A stretch of DNA of 8,832 nucleotides from an uncultured Clostridia bacterium (GCA_947628595.1 CANRAN010000049.1:1-8832), one strand, 5' to 3'; positions 1-6,155 are shown, counted from the first letter of the stretch. Notes: generated by a model not told the origin, from the sequence alone. Numbers and translations: made by a program.

Positions 1-158
1 GGCGGCTGTGCAGGCTGTTCCTGTGACTCAGCAGGATTCGTTGTCCACTGTCTCTTTGTTCTCTGCTCAGGCTGCTGCATTGGCGGCTGTGCAGGCTGTT
101 CCTGTGACTCAGCAGGATTCGTTGTCCACTGTCTCTTTGTTCTCTGCTCAGGCTGCTG
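1..158 (-). repeat. 81-bp perfect tandem repeat inside the zinc-ribbon gene
   Basis: Bases 1-77 and 82-158 are identical, with a period of 81 bp (27 codons), so the frame is kept. On the coding strand the unit encodes QQPEQRTKRQW followed by TTNPAESQEQPAQPPM. The array reaches the left edge and probably has more copies beyond it. Identity at third codon positions points to recent duplication or ongoing homogenisation. Confidence 0.95.
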
Positions 159-878
159 AACAGCACGATTTACCGTAGCAGTTGTATTCGGATTTACCCC
201 CTGTCTTTTTTCTACATTTATTTTTGCCCCCGAACGTGTCGTTCCCGGTGGCGTAGCATCAGCGCTGTTAATATCAGGAAGTCTGTCTTCAACATCTTCC
301 TGTTCGATTGGTGTGAGCTTGACCGCAGGAGTCTTACGAATCTGCTCTATGGTTATTTCTCTTTCCGGCTGCATGGGAGGAAGTGCACTATCAAGCTTTT
401 CAGCTTCTATCGGAGTAAGCTCTACCGCCGGAGTATTTGCAATTTTTGACAATGGAACAGGTTTTTCTATCTCTATTGGGGGCAACACTTTCCCTTCATC
501 CTGTGATTGAATATCAGGCAGCTCATCACTTTCCTGTGTAGGCTGCCATTCCCCCGTGCGCTGTCTTGCATAGGCTTCAGCCTGCGGTACAGATTGCACC
601 TCGACAACTGCCTCGCTCTTTGTCGATACTGTCTGTTGTTCCGACACAGATATCTGTTGAACCGTCTCGGACTCCGCTCTCTGCTGTACCGCCCCGGACT
701 CCGATTCCTGTTGAATTGTTTCTTCTCCAACCTCCGAAGCAGCCTCAGCCTTCCTGCGTTCCTCTTCCATTTCTTCGGCAGTTTTGTTTTCCTTTACATT
801 GAAGCCGCAAAACGGACAATTCTGTCCATTATTGATAATTTGGCATCCACATCCGGGACAATTCATAAGTAACGACAT
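1..878 (-). CDS. Zinc-ribbon protein with long Gln/Glu/Pro-rich repeat region (C-terminus off window)
   Basis: An open frame of 292 codons runs from an ATG at 878 to the left edge with no stop, so only the N-terminal part is present. The start is set by AGGGGAG six bases upstream and a promoter at 944-972. Residues 7-25 form a small zinc ribbon: C7-x2-C10 and C21-x2-C24 (CPGCG and CPFCG). After it come an acidic, charged stretch (about 30-130), two diverged 34-residue repeats carrying TPAVxLTPIE, and a 27-residue repeat rich in Q and P. There is no signal peptide or membrane segment in the visible part. Such zinc-ribbon plus disordered-linker proteins in Clostridia often end in membrane segments or a further domain, but that would lie outside this window. 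The function is unknown. The frame is certain; any role as a scaffold or linker is inference. Confidence 0.85.
   Translation of the reverse strand, partial: MSLLMNCPGCGCQIINNGQNCPFCGFNVKENKTAEEMEEERRKAEAASEVGEETIQQESESGAVQQRAESETVQQISVSEQQTVSTKSEAVVEVQSVPQAEAYARQRTGEWQPTQESDELPDIQSQDEGKVLPPIEIEKPVPLSKIANTPAVELTPIEAEKLDSALPPMQPEREITIEQIRKTPAVKLTPIEQEDVEDRLPDINSADATPPGTTRSGAKINVEKRQGVNPNTTATVNRAVQQPEQRTKRQWTTNPAESQEQPAQPPMQQPEQRTKRQWTTNPAESQEQPAQP
282..485 (-). repeat. Two diverged 34-residue repeats in the zinc-ribbon protein
   Basis: Units at 384-485 and 282-383 are each exactly 34 codons. Both begin LPP and share TPAV-x-LTPIE-x-E. A third unit seems to begin with LPD at 281 but soon diverges. 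DNA identity is low, so this is an older duplication than the 81-bp repeat. The regular LPP/TPAV/LTPIE pattern suggests a repeated short binding or extended linear motif; this is inference. Confidence 0.75.
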
Positions 879-943
879 ATTAATCTCCCCTAAGTCAATT
901 TTATATCAGCAAACAACCGCACAATTACCATGCTTATATGATT

Positions 944-972
944 ATTATACAATATTCTTATCAAACAGTCAA
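944..972 (-). promoter_or_regulatory. Sigma-A promoter of the zinc-ribbon gene
   Basis: On the minus strand, TTGACT (967-972) and TATAAT (944-949) are separated by 17 bases. Transcription would start near 937, giving a leader of about 58 nt before the ATG at 878. No clear operator is seen. The same 124-bp gap holds no convincing terminator for the HD-GYP gene, so read-through is possible. Confidence 0.8.
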
Positions 973-1002
973 TATTTTCGATAAAAGAGAACATATATTA
1001 TC

Positions 1003-2271
1003 TCAATCCGCATTTGCCTTTGCTATTTCGTCAATCTGATTTCTTATTCTCAGAAACGCATCTGTAACAACGGGGTCAAACTTTTTTCCCCTCTGCTCCT
1101 TTATATTTTCAAATACAACCGAGGTGGGCAGTGCCGCCTTATAGCTCCTCTTTGCAACAAGTGCATCGAAATAATCCGCTATCGTCATTATTCTCGCACA
1201 CAACGGTATTTCATCCCCGGAAAGACCATAAGGATAACCCGAGCCGTCCCAACATTCATGATGATAGAGTGCAACAGATTTAGCAACCTTGAGAAATTCC
1301 TCATCCTCAATATCCGCCATTGCCTCTTCTATTATTTTCTTACCGTTTATAGTATGCTGTTTTATCGTGTTAAATTCTGACTGTGTAAGTCTTCCAGATT
1401 TGGTGAGTATGGAATCCGGTATTGTAATTTTTCCTATGTCATGCAAAGGTGCGGACATCATAACATCGTGCATATATCTCTCGTCAAGTATATCCCTGTA
1501 ATTTCCGTTTCTCTTAAGTTCCTTGACAAGCACCTCTACATATTCGCTTGTACGCTTGACGTGTTTTCCGGTGCTGCCGTCCCTTGCCTCTATTATATTA
1601 GCAAAGCTTATTATCATCTGATTCTGCATTTCATAAATTGTATTTGTCTTTTCATTTACACTTGTATCGAGCTCACTTCTTTTTTTATCAAGTGAATGTA
1701 CAACACGACCGGTAAATATATGCGTTACCGTAAAGCTTATAATACAGTTTATCACAAGGAGAACAATCGAAATATTCTCCGAAAGCTTATAATACGGTTC
1801 AATGTCATTAAAAAATATTACCAAGTATATAAATGTAACAGAGGCAATTAATATAATAAGTCCCCTGAGATAATGATAAAGCTTTCCTTTCATCCTTATA
1901 AACACCGTTATAAACATAAGCGGTATCAGAAGATACTGAAATCCCGGGGAAAGTCCGAACATTCTTACCGCACAAATCTGATGCATAAAAAGCTCCACCC
2001 CGGCAAGAAGAACACAAAGAAACCATGATCCTTTGAAGTGTCTGAGTATTATAACAAATGCCGTATATAGCAGGACACATACAAGATCCAAGATTATCAT
2101 CATCGGTATTTTAAGATACGAGAATATTACCATGTACGCACTATGCAAAACAAGGCACGCAAGAAAAAAGATATTCAGCGGCGCACTGAAATAGGCAAAA
2201 TCCGCATAATCCTTATCATCATTATAAACGGGCGTACCTGTAAAAAAATCTATAATCTTATTTCGTGACAC
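1003..2271 (-). CDS. Membrane-anchored HD-GYP cyclic-di-GMP phosphodiesterase
   Basis: The protein likely hydrolyses the second messenger cyclic di-GMP at the inner face of the membrane. From the GTG at 2271 it has 422 residues. Residues about 28-188 hold five to six hydrophobic membrane segments of no recognised sensor family. A charged linker at about 190-218 follows, then an HD-GYP domain to the end. Visible signature residues are GKH (H237), HDIGK (277-281), H306, HHECWDGSGYP (337-347, including the GYP motif), ARIMTIADYFDAL (359-371) and KFDP (397-400), so the catalytic site looks intact. The start is GTG because AGAGGTGG lies five bases before it. An upstream in-frame TTG at 2337 has no ribosome binding site and falls only about three bases from the predicted transcript start. 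No GGDEF partner is present in the window. The sensed signal is unknown. Confidence 0.9.
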   Translation of the reverse strand: MSRNKIIDFFTGTPVYNDDKDYADFAYFSAPLNIFFLACLVLHSAYMVIFSYLKIPMMIILDLVCVLLYTAFVIILRHFKGSWFLCVLLAGVELFMHQICAVRMFGLSPGFQYLLIPLMFITVFIRMKGKLYHYLRGLIILIASVTFIYLVIFFNDIEPYYKLSENISIVLLVINCIISFTVTHIFTGRVVHSLDKKRSELDTSVNEKTNTIYEMQNQMIISFANIIEARDGSTGKHVKRTSEYVEVLVKELKRNGNYRDILDERYMHDVMMSAPLHDIGKITIPDSILTKSGRLTQSEFNTIKQHTINGKKIIEEAMADIEDEEFLKVAKSVALYHHECWDGSGYPYGLSGDEIPLCARIMTIADYFDALVAKRSYKAALPTSVVFENIKEQRGKKFDPVVTDAFLRIRNQIDEIAKANAD

Positions 2272-2346
2272 ACGAACCACCTCTGAATATCTTGCAAAGA
2301 CAATTTTAAATTTCCTTTGAAATATTAAAACCTGCAATTTTATTAG

Positions 2347-2375
2347 ATTATACTATATTTTCCAACAAAATTCAA
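2347..2375 (-). promoter_or_regulatory. Sigma-A promoter of the HD-GYP gene
   Basis: On the minus strand, TTGAAT (2370-2375) and TATAAT (2347-2352) are separated by 17 bases. Transcription is predicted to start near 2340, leaving a leader of about 69 nt to the GTG at 2271. It lies in the 147-bp divergent region shared with the deacetylase gene. No equally good plus-strand promoter is seen; TATACA at 2394-2399 with a poor -35 is the best guess. Confidence 0.75.
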
Positions 2376-2418
2376 TAGTATTTATTTATTTTTTATACAA
2401 TACGGAGGTTTATCCAAT

Positions 2419-3279
2419 ATGTTTCTTATTATAAAGAAAAAAATCATTATTACCTTCCTAATCGGCATATTTATCGCCGCTGTATGTACTTCCCTGACCT
2501 TTTATTCTCTACCTGCACAGACGGATGCAGTGCAGCTAAGGCTGCCTATAATCATGTACCACGGACTTATGGAAAAGGAAAACCGGCAAAACGAATATAT
2601 GATTGATCCCGATAATCTCGAGCAGGATCTCAAATATCTTTCCGACAACGGATATAATACGGTATTTTTGTCAGAGCTTATCGAACATTTTGAAAACGGA
2701 GCCCCACTCCCCGAGAATCCTGTTATTATCACATTTGATGACGGCTACCTCAATAATTATACCTATGCATACCCTATTTTAAAAAAGTACAAGTCAAAGG
2801 CTGTTATATCCCCTATCGGTCTGTCTGCTGATGATGCAGAGAACGAGGAGTACCGAAGTCCGCTTTGGTCGCAGTGTACATGGGAGCAGCTTAAGGAAAT
2901 GTCGGACAGCGGGCTTGTTGAAATACAGAACCACACATATAACCTTCACAAGTTGACGGGTAATTCCAAGGGTGCAGCGGCAAAAAGCGGTGAATGTTAT
3001 GAGGAATATAAAAAACGTCTTAGTATTGACCTCACAACTGCTAATAACAGAATAAAGGAAAAAATCGGTAAATCTCCATGTGCCTTTGTATACCCGTTCG
3101 GTGCAAAAAGTGAAAGTACCGAGGAAATAGTACGTTCTTTGGGATTTAAAGCCATTTTAGATTGCGAAAATAAAATGAACTATATTTCGGGCAAGGAAGA
3201 TCTTTTTCATCTGCACAGATTTTTACGACCTAACAATCTTAGCTCTGAGGAGTTTTTCAGTGAAATTATGAATAAATAA
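2419..3279 (+). CDS. Membrane-anchored polysaccharide deacetylase (CE4/NodB family)
   Basis: The 286-residue protein has Lys-rich residues 6-8, then a hydrophobic segment (about 9-30) acting as a signal anchor or signal peptide, so the enzyme works outside the membrane. It is predicted to remove N-acetyl groups from a cell-wall or surface polysaccharide (peptidoglycan GlcNAc/MurNAc or a GlcNAc polymer) using a divalent metal. The NodB motifs are visible: IMYHGL (45-50), TFDDGY (105-110, with catalytic base and metal-binding Asp at 107-108), the metal histidines H172 and H177 in NHTYNLH, and YPFG (225-228). The two histidines are four residues apart rather than the usual three, a spacing I associate with a clostridial subgroup. 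The ATG has GGAGG ten bases upstream. The amidase gene follows after 50 bp, which suggests an envelope operon. The substrate cannot be read from the sequence. Confidence 0.9.
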   Translation: MFLIIKKKIIITFLIGIFIAAVCTSLTFYSLPAQTDAVQLRLPIIMYHGLMEKENRQNEYMIDPDNLEQDLKYLSDNGYNTVFLSELIEHFENGAPLPENPVIITFDDGYLNNYTYAYPILKKYKSKAVISPIGLSADDAENEEYRSPLWSQCTWEQLKEMSDSGLVEIQNHTYNLHKLTGNSKGAAAKSGECYEEYKKRLSIDLTTANNRIKEKIGKSPCAFVYPFGAKSESTEEIVRSLGFKAILDCENKMNYISGKEDLFHLHRFLRPNNLSSEEFFSEIMNK

Positions 3280-3329
3280 TCCGTGTCGGATCATATCATT
3301 ACAATAAACTTAATATGGAGGATATAACT

Positions 3330-4070
3330 ATGCCGATAATTTACCTTAGTCCGTCAACGCAGGAATATAACCCATATGTAGATGGAGGAAACGAAGAATA
3401 TTATATGAATCTTATTGCCGATGCGATGCTTCCCTATCTTGATGCCTCGGGTATTGAATATGTAAGAAATGATCCGAGCAAAACAGTAAACAATTCCATT
3501 TCTCAATCCAATTCGGGGGTATATAATTTTCATCTTGCAATCCACTCAAATGCCTCCCCTGCTTCAAGTGCGGGAAGGAATCAGGGAACACAGATCTACT
3601 ACTACCCTAATTCCTCACAGAGCAAACGTGCCGCCGATATTTTTGAGGAAAATTTCAAAAAGATATATCCTAATCCTACACTTGTCAAGACTGTGCCAAC
3701 AACAAGTCTCGGCGAGGTTGCAAGAACAACAGCGCCTGCTATCCTTATCGAAGTTGCATATCATGATAACCGTGAGGATGCACGTTGGATAAGAGAAAAT
3801 ATCGGCGAAATTGCGGAAAATCTTGCACAGTCCACAGCAGAATTTTTGGGGGTGCCGTTCCGCACGCCGTCGGGTGTCCGAACAGGTACAGTTGTAACTC
3901 AGAATACCTCACTTAATCTAAGAAGTGAGCCATCCGTAAGCTCAGAAGTACTTGCCTCCATTCCAAAGGGAACAAAGCTTTCCATAATAGGCTCTGACGG
4001 TAATTGGTATCTTACAAGGTATAACGGAATACAGGGCTATGTATCCTCACAATTTGTTAAGATCGATTAA
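3330..4070 (+). CDS. N-acetylmuramoyl-L-alanine amidase (Amidase_3) with C-terminal SH3b domain
   Basis: This 246-residue enzyme is predicted to cut the bond between N-acetylmuramic acid and L-alanine in peptidoglycan. Residues 1-175 match the Amidase_3 fold: IYLSPS at the N-terminus, the metal-ligand Glu in GGNEEYYMN (E22 or E23), the ligand His in IHSNAS (H72), and the catalytic Glu in AILIEVAYHDN (E141). Residues about 186-246 form a bacterial SH3 domain (NLRSEPS, GNWYLTRYNGIQGYV) that probably binds the wall. The start is the ATG at 3330, with TGGAGGA eight bases before it; an in-frame ATG at 3315 overlaps that Shine-Dalgarno and is rejected. Two oddities stand out. The usual first zinc ligand, His of DPGHGG, is replaced by a PSTQE segment, and there is no signal peptide, so export would need lysis, a holin or a non-classical route. 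It lies just downstream of the deacetylase. Confidence 0.85.
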   Translation: MPIIYLSPSTQEYNPYVDGGNEEYYMNLIADAMLPYLDASGIEYVRNDPSKTVNNSISQSNSGVYNFHLAIHSNASPASSAGRNQGTQIYYYPNSSQSKRAADIFEENFKKIYPNPTLVKTVPTTSLGEVARTTAPAILIEVAYHDNREDARWIRENIGEIAENLAQSTAEFLGVPFRTPSGVRTGTVVTQNTSLNLRSEPSVSSEVLASIPKGTKLSIIGSDGNWYLTRYNGIQGYVSSQFVKID

Positions 4071-4089
4071 AAATAAATAATAAAGGCTA

Positions 4090-4118
4090 TTTACAAACAG
4101 AAAAAAATATGCTATATT
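4090..4118 (+). promoter_or_regulatory. Promoter of the PerR-like gene
   Basis: TTTACA (4090-4095) and TATATT (4113-4118) are separated by 17 bases, with transcription predicted to begin near 4125. That point is the left edge of a perfect palindrome, so a bound repressor would block the start site. The leader is about 64 nt. The promoter starts 20 bp after the amidase stop codon and no terminator separates them. Confidence 0.65.
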
Positions 4119-4124
4119 ATAGAT

Positions 4125-4145
4125 AATCAGTAATGATTACTGATT
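4125..4145 (+). promoter_or_regulatory. Putative Fur-family operator (perfect 21-bp palindrome)
   Basis: AATCAGTAAT (4125-4134), a central G (4135) and ATTACTGATT (4136-4145) form a perfect inverted repeat. Its core, GTAAT-n-ATTAC, has the 7-1-7 layout of Fur, PerR and Zur boxes. It sits at the predicted transcription start of a Fur-family gene, the classic place for autoregulation. The core differs from the Bacillus subtilis PerR box (ATAAT-n-ATTAT) at its outer base and is closer to the B. subtilis Zur box. Confidence 0.7.
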
Positions 4146-4188
4146 TAATACGTTTAACAAATGATATATTGCCCACGAGGTGATGATT

Positions 4189-4584
4189 ATGACCCAAAAA
4201 CGCAATTTCAGTGCAAAAAGAGAAGCCATATATAATGCACTCGTTTCAACAAAACTACATCCCTCTGTTGAGTGGATATATCATAAGCTCAAGCCGACTA
4301 TCCCCAATCTCAGTCTTGGAACTGTGTACAGGAACCTTAATGTACTCAGAGAAATGGAACTTGTTAAATCTGTGGGTGTGGTTAACGGTCAGGAACGCTT
4401 TGATGCCGATATGTCGCAGCACCCCCATTTTATATGCACAAAGTGTTTTCGTGTTATTGATGTTCCTGTGGGCAAAAATTTTTTCGAGGCTAATGCCTAT
4501 GAATATATTTCCGACGAATATGACGTCGAAATCCAAAGTCATAGTTTGGCTTTCTATGGCATATGCAGAAGCTGCCCGAAATAA
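4189..4584 (+). CDS. perR: PerR-like peroxide-responsive repressor (Fur family)
   Basis: The 131-residue protein is a Fur-family metal-dependent repressor. The N-terminal winged helix includes LSLGTVYRNLNVL (41-53), the DNA-recognition helix. The dimerisation domain holds the structural zinc cysteines C83-x2-C86 and C126-x2-C129. Residues H24, D72, H78, H80 and D91 align with the five regulatory metal ligands of B. subtilis PerR (H37, D85, H91, H93, D104). Asp rather than Glu at the last position favours PerR over Fur. The rubrerythrin gene 70 bp downstream supports a role in peroxide defence. The start is the ATG at 4189, six bases after GAGGTG; GTG 4180 and ATG 4183 overlap that site. The 21-bp palindrome at the transcription start suggests self-repression. 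Zur or Fur cannot be wholly excluded. Confidence 0.85.
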   Translation: MTQKRNFSAKREAIYNALVSTKLHPSVEWIYHKLKPTIPNLSLGTVYRNLNVLREMELVKSVGVVNGQERFDADMSQHPHFICTKCFRVIDVPVGKNFFEANAYEYISDEYDVEIQSHSLAFYGICRSCPK

Positions 4585-4593
4585 TTCTGTAAT

Positions 4594-4623
4594 CTGACAA
4601 TATATATATTGTTGGAATATAAA
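4594..4623 (+). promoter_or_regulatory. Possible rubrerythrin promoter with overlapping palindrome
   Basis: CTGACA (4594-4599) and TATAAA (4618-4623) are 18 bases apart, placing a start near 4630. A perfect 16-bp palindrome, ACAATATATATATTGT (4597-4612), covers half of the -35 and much of the spacer, so it could be an operator. It is AT-rich and partly self-complementary by composition. The gene may also be read from the perR promoter, since no terminator lies between. Confidence 0.5.
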
Positions 4624-4654
4624 TAATAATTTTTTAAAATCGGAGGAAACAGAA

Positions 4655-5200
4655 ATGAAAAAGTTTGTATGTCAGGTGTGCGGTTATGTTTATGAGGGAG
4701 AGACAGCTCCGGAGCAGTGTCCTGTCTGTAAGGCACCCAAGGAGAAATTCAAAGAGATGTCTTCCGACACTTCATTTGCTACTGTTCATGAGCTTGGCTC
4801 TGCAAAGGGTGTTGATCCCGAAATATACAAGGAGCTTGTTGCCAACTTCAACGGCGAATGCAGTGAGGTAGGTATGTATCTTGCTATGGCAAGACAGGCT
4901 GACAGAGAGGGATATCCCGAGATTTCAGCAGCATTTACAAAGTATGCATTTGAGGAAGCTGAACACGCTGCAAAGTTTGCAGAACTTCTCGGTGAGGTTC
5001 TCACAGACAGCACAAAGAAAAATCTTCAGATGAGAGTAGATGCTGAAACAGGTGCCTGTGCAGGTAAATTTGAGCTTGCAAAGAAAGCTAAAGCTCAGAA
5101 TCTTGATGCTATCCATGATACTGTACATGAAATGGCTAAGGACGAGGCTCGTCACGGTGCCGGCTTTGCAGGTCTTTTGAAGAGATATTTCGGCGAGTGA
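4655..5200 (+). CDS. Reverse rubrerythrin (N-terminal rubredoxin plus ferritin-like diiron domain)
   Basis: The 181-residue cytoplasmic protein reduces hydrogen peroxide, and in some clostridia oxygen, using electrons passed through its rubredoxin iron. The rubredoxin site is at the N-terminus: C6-x2-C9 (CQVCG) and C22-x2-C25 (CPVCK). Classical rubrerythrins carry it at the C-terminus, so this is the reverse arrangement known from Clostridium acetobutylicum, where such genes are under PerR control. The diiron four-helix domain (about 53-181) has ligand motifs NGECSE (66-71), EEAEH (100-104), DAETG (129-133) and DEARH (163-167). GGAGGA lies seven bases before the ATG. The gene follows perR by 70 bp and ends at a strong terminator, making a compact peroxide-response unit. 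Codons are consistently of a highly expressed type. Confidence 0.93.
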   Translation: MKKFVCQVCGYVYEGETAPEQCPVCKAPKEKFKEMSSDTSFATVHELGSAKGVDPEIYKELVANFNGECSEVGMYLAMARQADREGYPEISAAFTKYAFEEAEHAAKFAELLGEVLTDSTKKNLQMRVDAETGACAGKFELAKKAKAQNLDAIHDTVHEMAKDEARHGAGFAGLLKRYFGE

Positions 5201-5205
5201 TTATT

Positions 5206-5237
5206 CGGTATAATCCTATCTTTAACAGATTATACCG
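5206..5237 (+). other. Perfect 10-bp hairpin just after the rubrerythrin stop codon
   Basis: CGGTATAATC (5206-5215) and GATTATACCG (5228-5237) form a perfect stem around a 12-base loop, starting 6 bp after the stop. No T-run follows, so it is not a canonical rho-independent terminator. It may protect the 3' end of the mRNA or act as an inverted-repeat protein site. Confidence 0.6.
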
Positions 5238-5269
5238 TGCCTCAGATATTTTAGGCTTGTAATTTTTAT

Positions 5270-5321
5270 ATGCCCGACCATTAGTTAATTTAATGGGCGG
5301 GCATGATTTATTTTATTTTTA
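5270..5321 (+). terminator. Rho-independent terminator of the perR-rubrerythrin unit
   Basis: ATGCCCGACCATTA (5270-5283) pairs with TAATGGGCGGGCAT (5291-5304), a 14-bp stem with one mismatch and a 7-base loop. The T-rich tract GATTTATTTTATTTTTA (5305-5321) follows. The GC-rich lower stem and T-tract are typical of an efficient terminator. Confidence 0.85.
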
Positions 5322-5351
5322 ACACAATTATACATATTCTGATGATTCATA

Positions 5352-5370
5352 AGTAATATAATATGTTACT
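5352..5370 (+). promoter_or_regulatory. Imperfect palindrome around a TATAAT hexamer
   Basis: AGTAA (5352-5356) and TTACT (5366-5370) are inverted around a 9-base centre that contains a perfect TATAAT (5357-5362). No good -35 sits upstream of that hexamer. The half-sites resemble those of the palindrome at 4125-4145, but the spacing differs. It may be a regulatory site for the next gene; support is weak. Confidence 0.3.
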
Positions 5371-5401
5371 GTAATTTTTTTATTTCTCCGCTATTTAGTG
5401 C

Positions 5402-5430
5402 TTGATTTATTAGTCATTTTGTTGTAAAAT
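5402..5430 (+). promoter_or_regulatory. Likely promoter of the phosphoribosyltransferase-like gene
   Basis: TTGATT (5402-5407) and TAAAAT (5425-5430) are separated by 17 bases, placing a start near 5437 and a 36-nt leader. The surrounding DNA is very AT-rich, so chance matches are possible. Confidence 0.5.
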
Positions 5431-5472
5431 AATTGTTATATCAAATAATTTTTGTTCATATGGGGTGAATTT

Positions 5473-6108
5473 ATGAGTAAAGAATTTAAAATCAGGACAA
5501 AAAATAAAAACGTGTTCCTGCGTGTAAAAAAAGGACATTTTGCAACCATGCACAGCCATACCAATTATTTTATTGATGTTACGACCCAGAAAATGCGTCT
5601 TTCCGAGGCAAAAGCCGTTGCAAACGAACTTGTCAGCGAATACCGTACAAATACCATAGTTGATACCATTCTCTGTATAGACGGTATGGAGGTCATCGGG
5701 ACCTGTATTGCAGACGAGCTTACAAGCGATCATTATATGAATATGAATGCCCACCAGACAATTTACGTTGTTTCACCTGAATATATCCAGGGCGGACAAA
5801 TGATTTTCCGTGACAATCTTGTACCAATGCTTGCCGGAAAGAATGTACTCGTTCTCGCTGCTTCAGTAACCACAGGCAAAAGTGCGCTTGCCGCCATGGA
5901 TGCGGTGAATTACTACGGTGGAAGAATTGCCGGCGTTGCCTCTATATTTGCCACTGTCAAGGAATGTGACGGTCATCCCGTAAATACCGTATTTGATCCT
6001 AACGACCTCGGAGACTACCAAAGCTACAAGCCGCACCGCTGTCCTTTCTGTGAGCAAGGTGAAAAACTTGATGCACTTGTAAACAGCTTCGGATATTCGG
6101 CGTTGTAG
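5473..6108 (+). CDS. Divergent phosphoribosyltransferase-family protein (orotate PRTase-like)
   Basis: The 211-residue protein has the layout of a type I phosphoribosyltransferase: an N-terminal region (1-60), a hydrophobic strand TIVDTILCIDG (61-71), a flexible segment (80-110), and the region of the PRPP-binding loop at 125-137 (VLVLAASVTTGKS) followed by YYGG. In typical family members that loop reads V-L-V-D-D-x-x-T-T-G-x-S; here both acidic residues are Ala (129-130), although TTGKS is kept. I recall similar clostridial proteins annotated as orotate phosphoribosyltransferase with the same change. Near the C-terminus is a CPFC pair (190-193) before EKLDALVNSFGY. The start is the ATG at 5473 with GGGGTGA upstream; an earlier in-frame TTG (5452) lacks a ribosome binding site. 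No pyrimidine genes are nearby, so a role in UMP synthesis or salvage is uncertain. The family call is fairly firm, the substrate is not. Confidence 0.7.
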   Translation: MSKEFKIRTKNKNVFLRVKKGHFATMHSHTNYFIDVTTQKMRLSEAKAVANELVSEYRTNTIVDTILCIDGMEVIGTCIADELTSDHYMNMNAHQTIYVVSPEYIQGGQMIFRDNLVPMLAGKNVLVLAASVTTGKSALAAMDAVNYYGGRIAGVASIFATVKECDGHPVNTVFDPNDLGDYQSYKPHRCPFCEQGEKLDALVNSFGYSAL

Positions 6109-6155
6109 ATTGATTTATACAGCTGATAAAAACATCCGTCCGGTTTTTTATTTAA

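Noticed and set aside
313..872. Plus-strand and other-frame reading frames over the zinc-ribbon gene
   Set aside because: They are shadows of the minus-strand frame, which has a clear zinc ribbon, Shine-Dalgarno and promoter; the alternatives have none.
2394..2399. TATACA as the -10 of the deacetylase promoter
   Set aside because: Its -35 (TTCAAT at 2371-2376) matches poorly, and the start would fall on the Shine-Dalgarno, so it was not listed as a feature.
3279..3291. ATCCG-tgt-CGGAT hairpin after the deacetylase stop
   Set aside because: The stem is only 5 bp and no T-tract follows, so it is unlikely to terminate; the amidase gene is probably co-transcribed.
3286..3301. Similarity between GTCGGATC-ATATC after the deacetylase and a minus-strand stretch at 8623-8637
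   Set aside because: The match is short and needs a gap. Nothing links the two sites, so it is probably chance.
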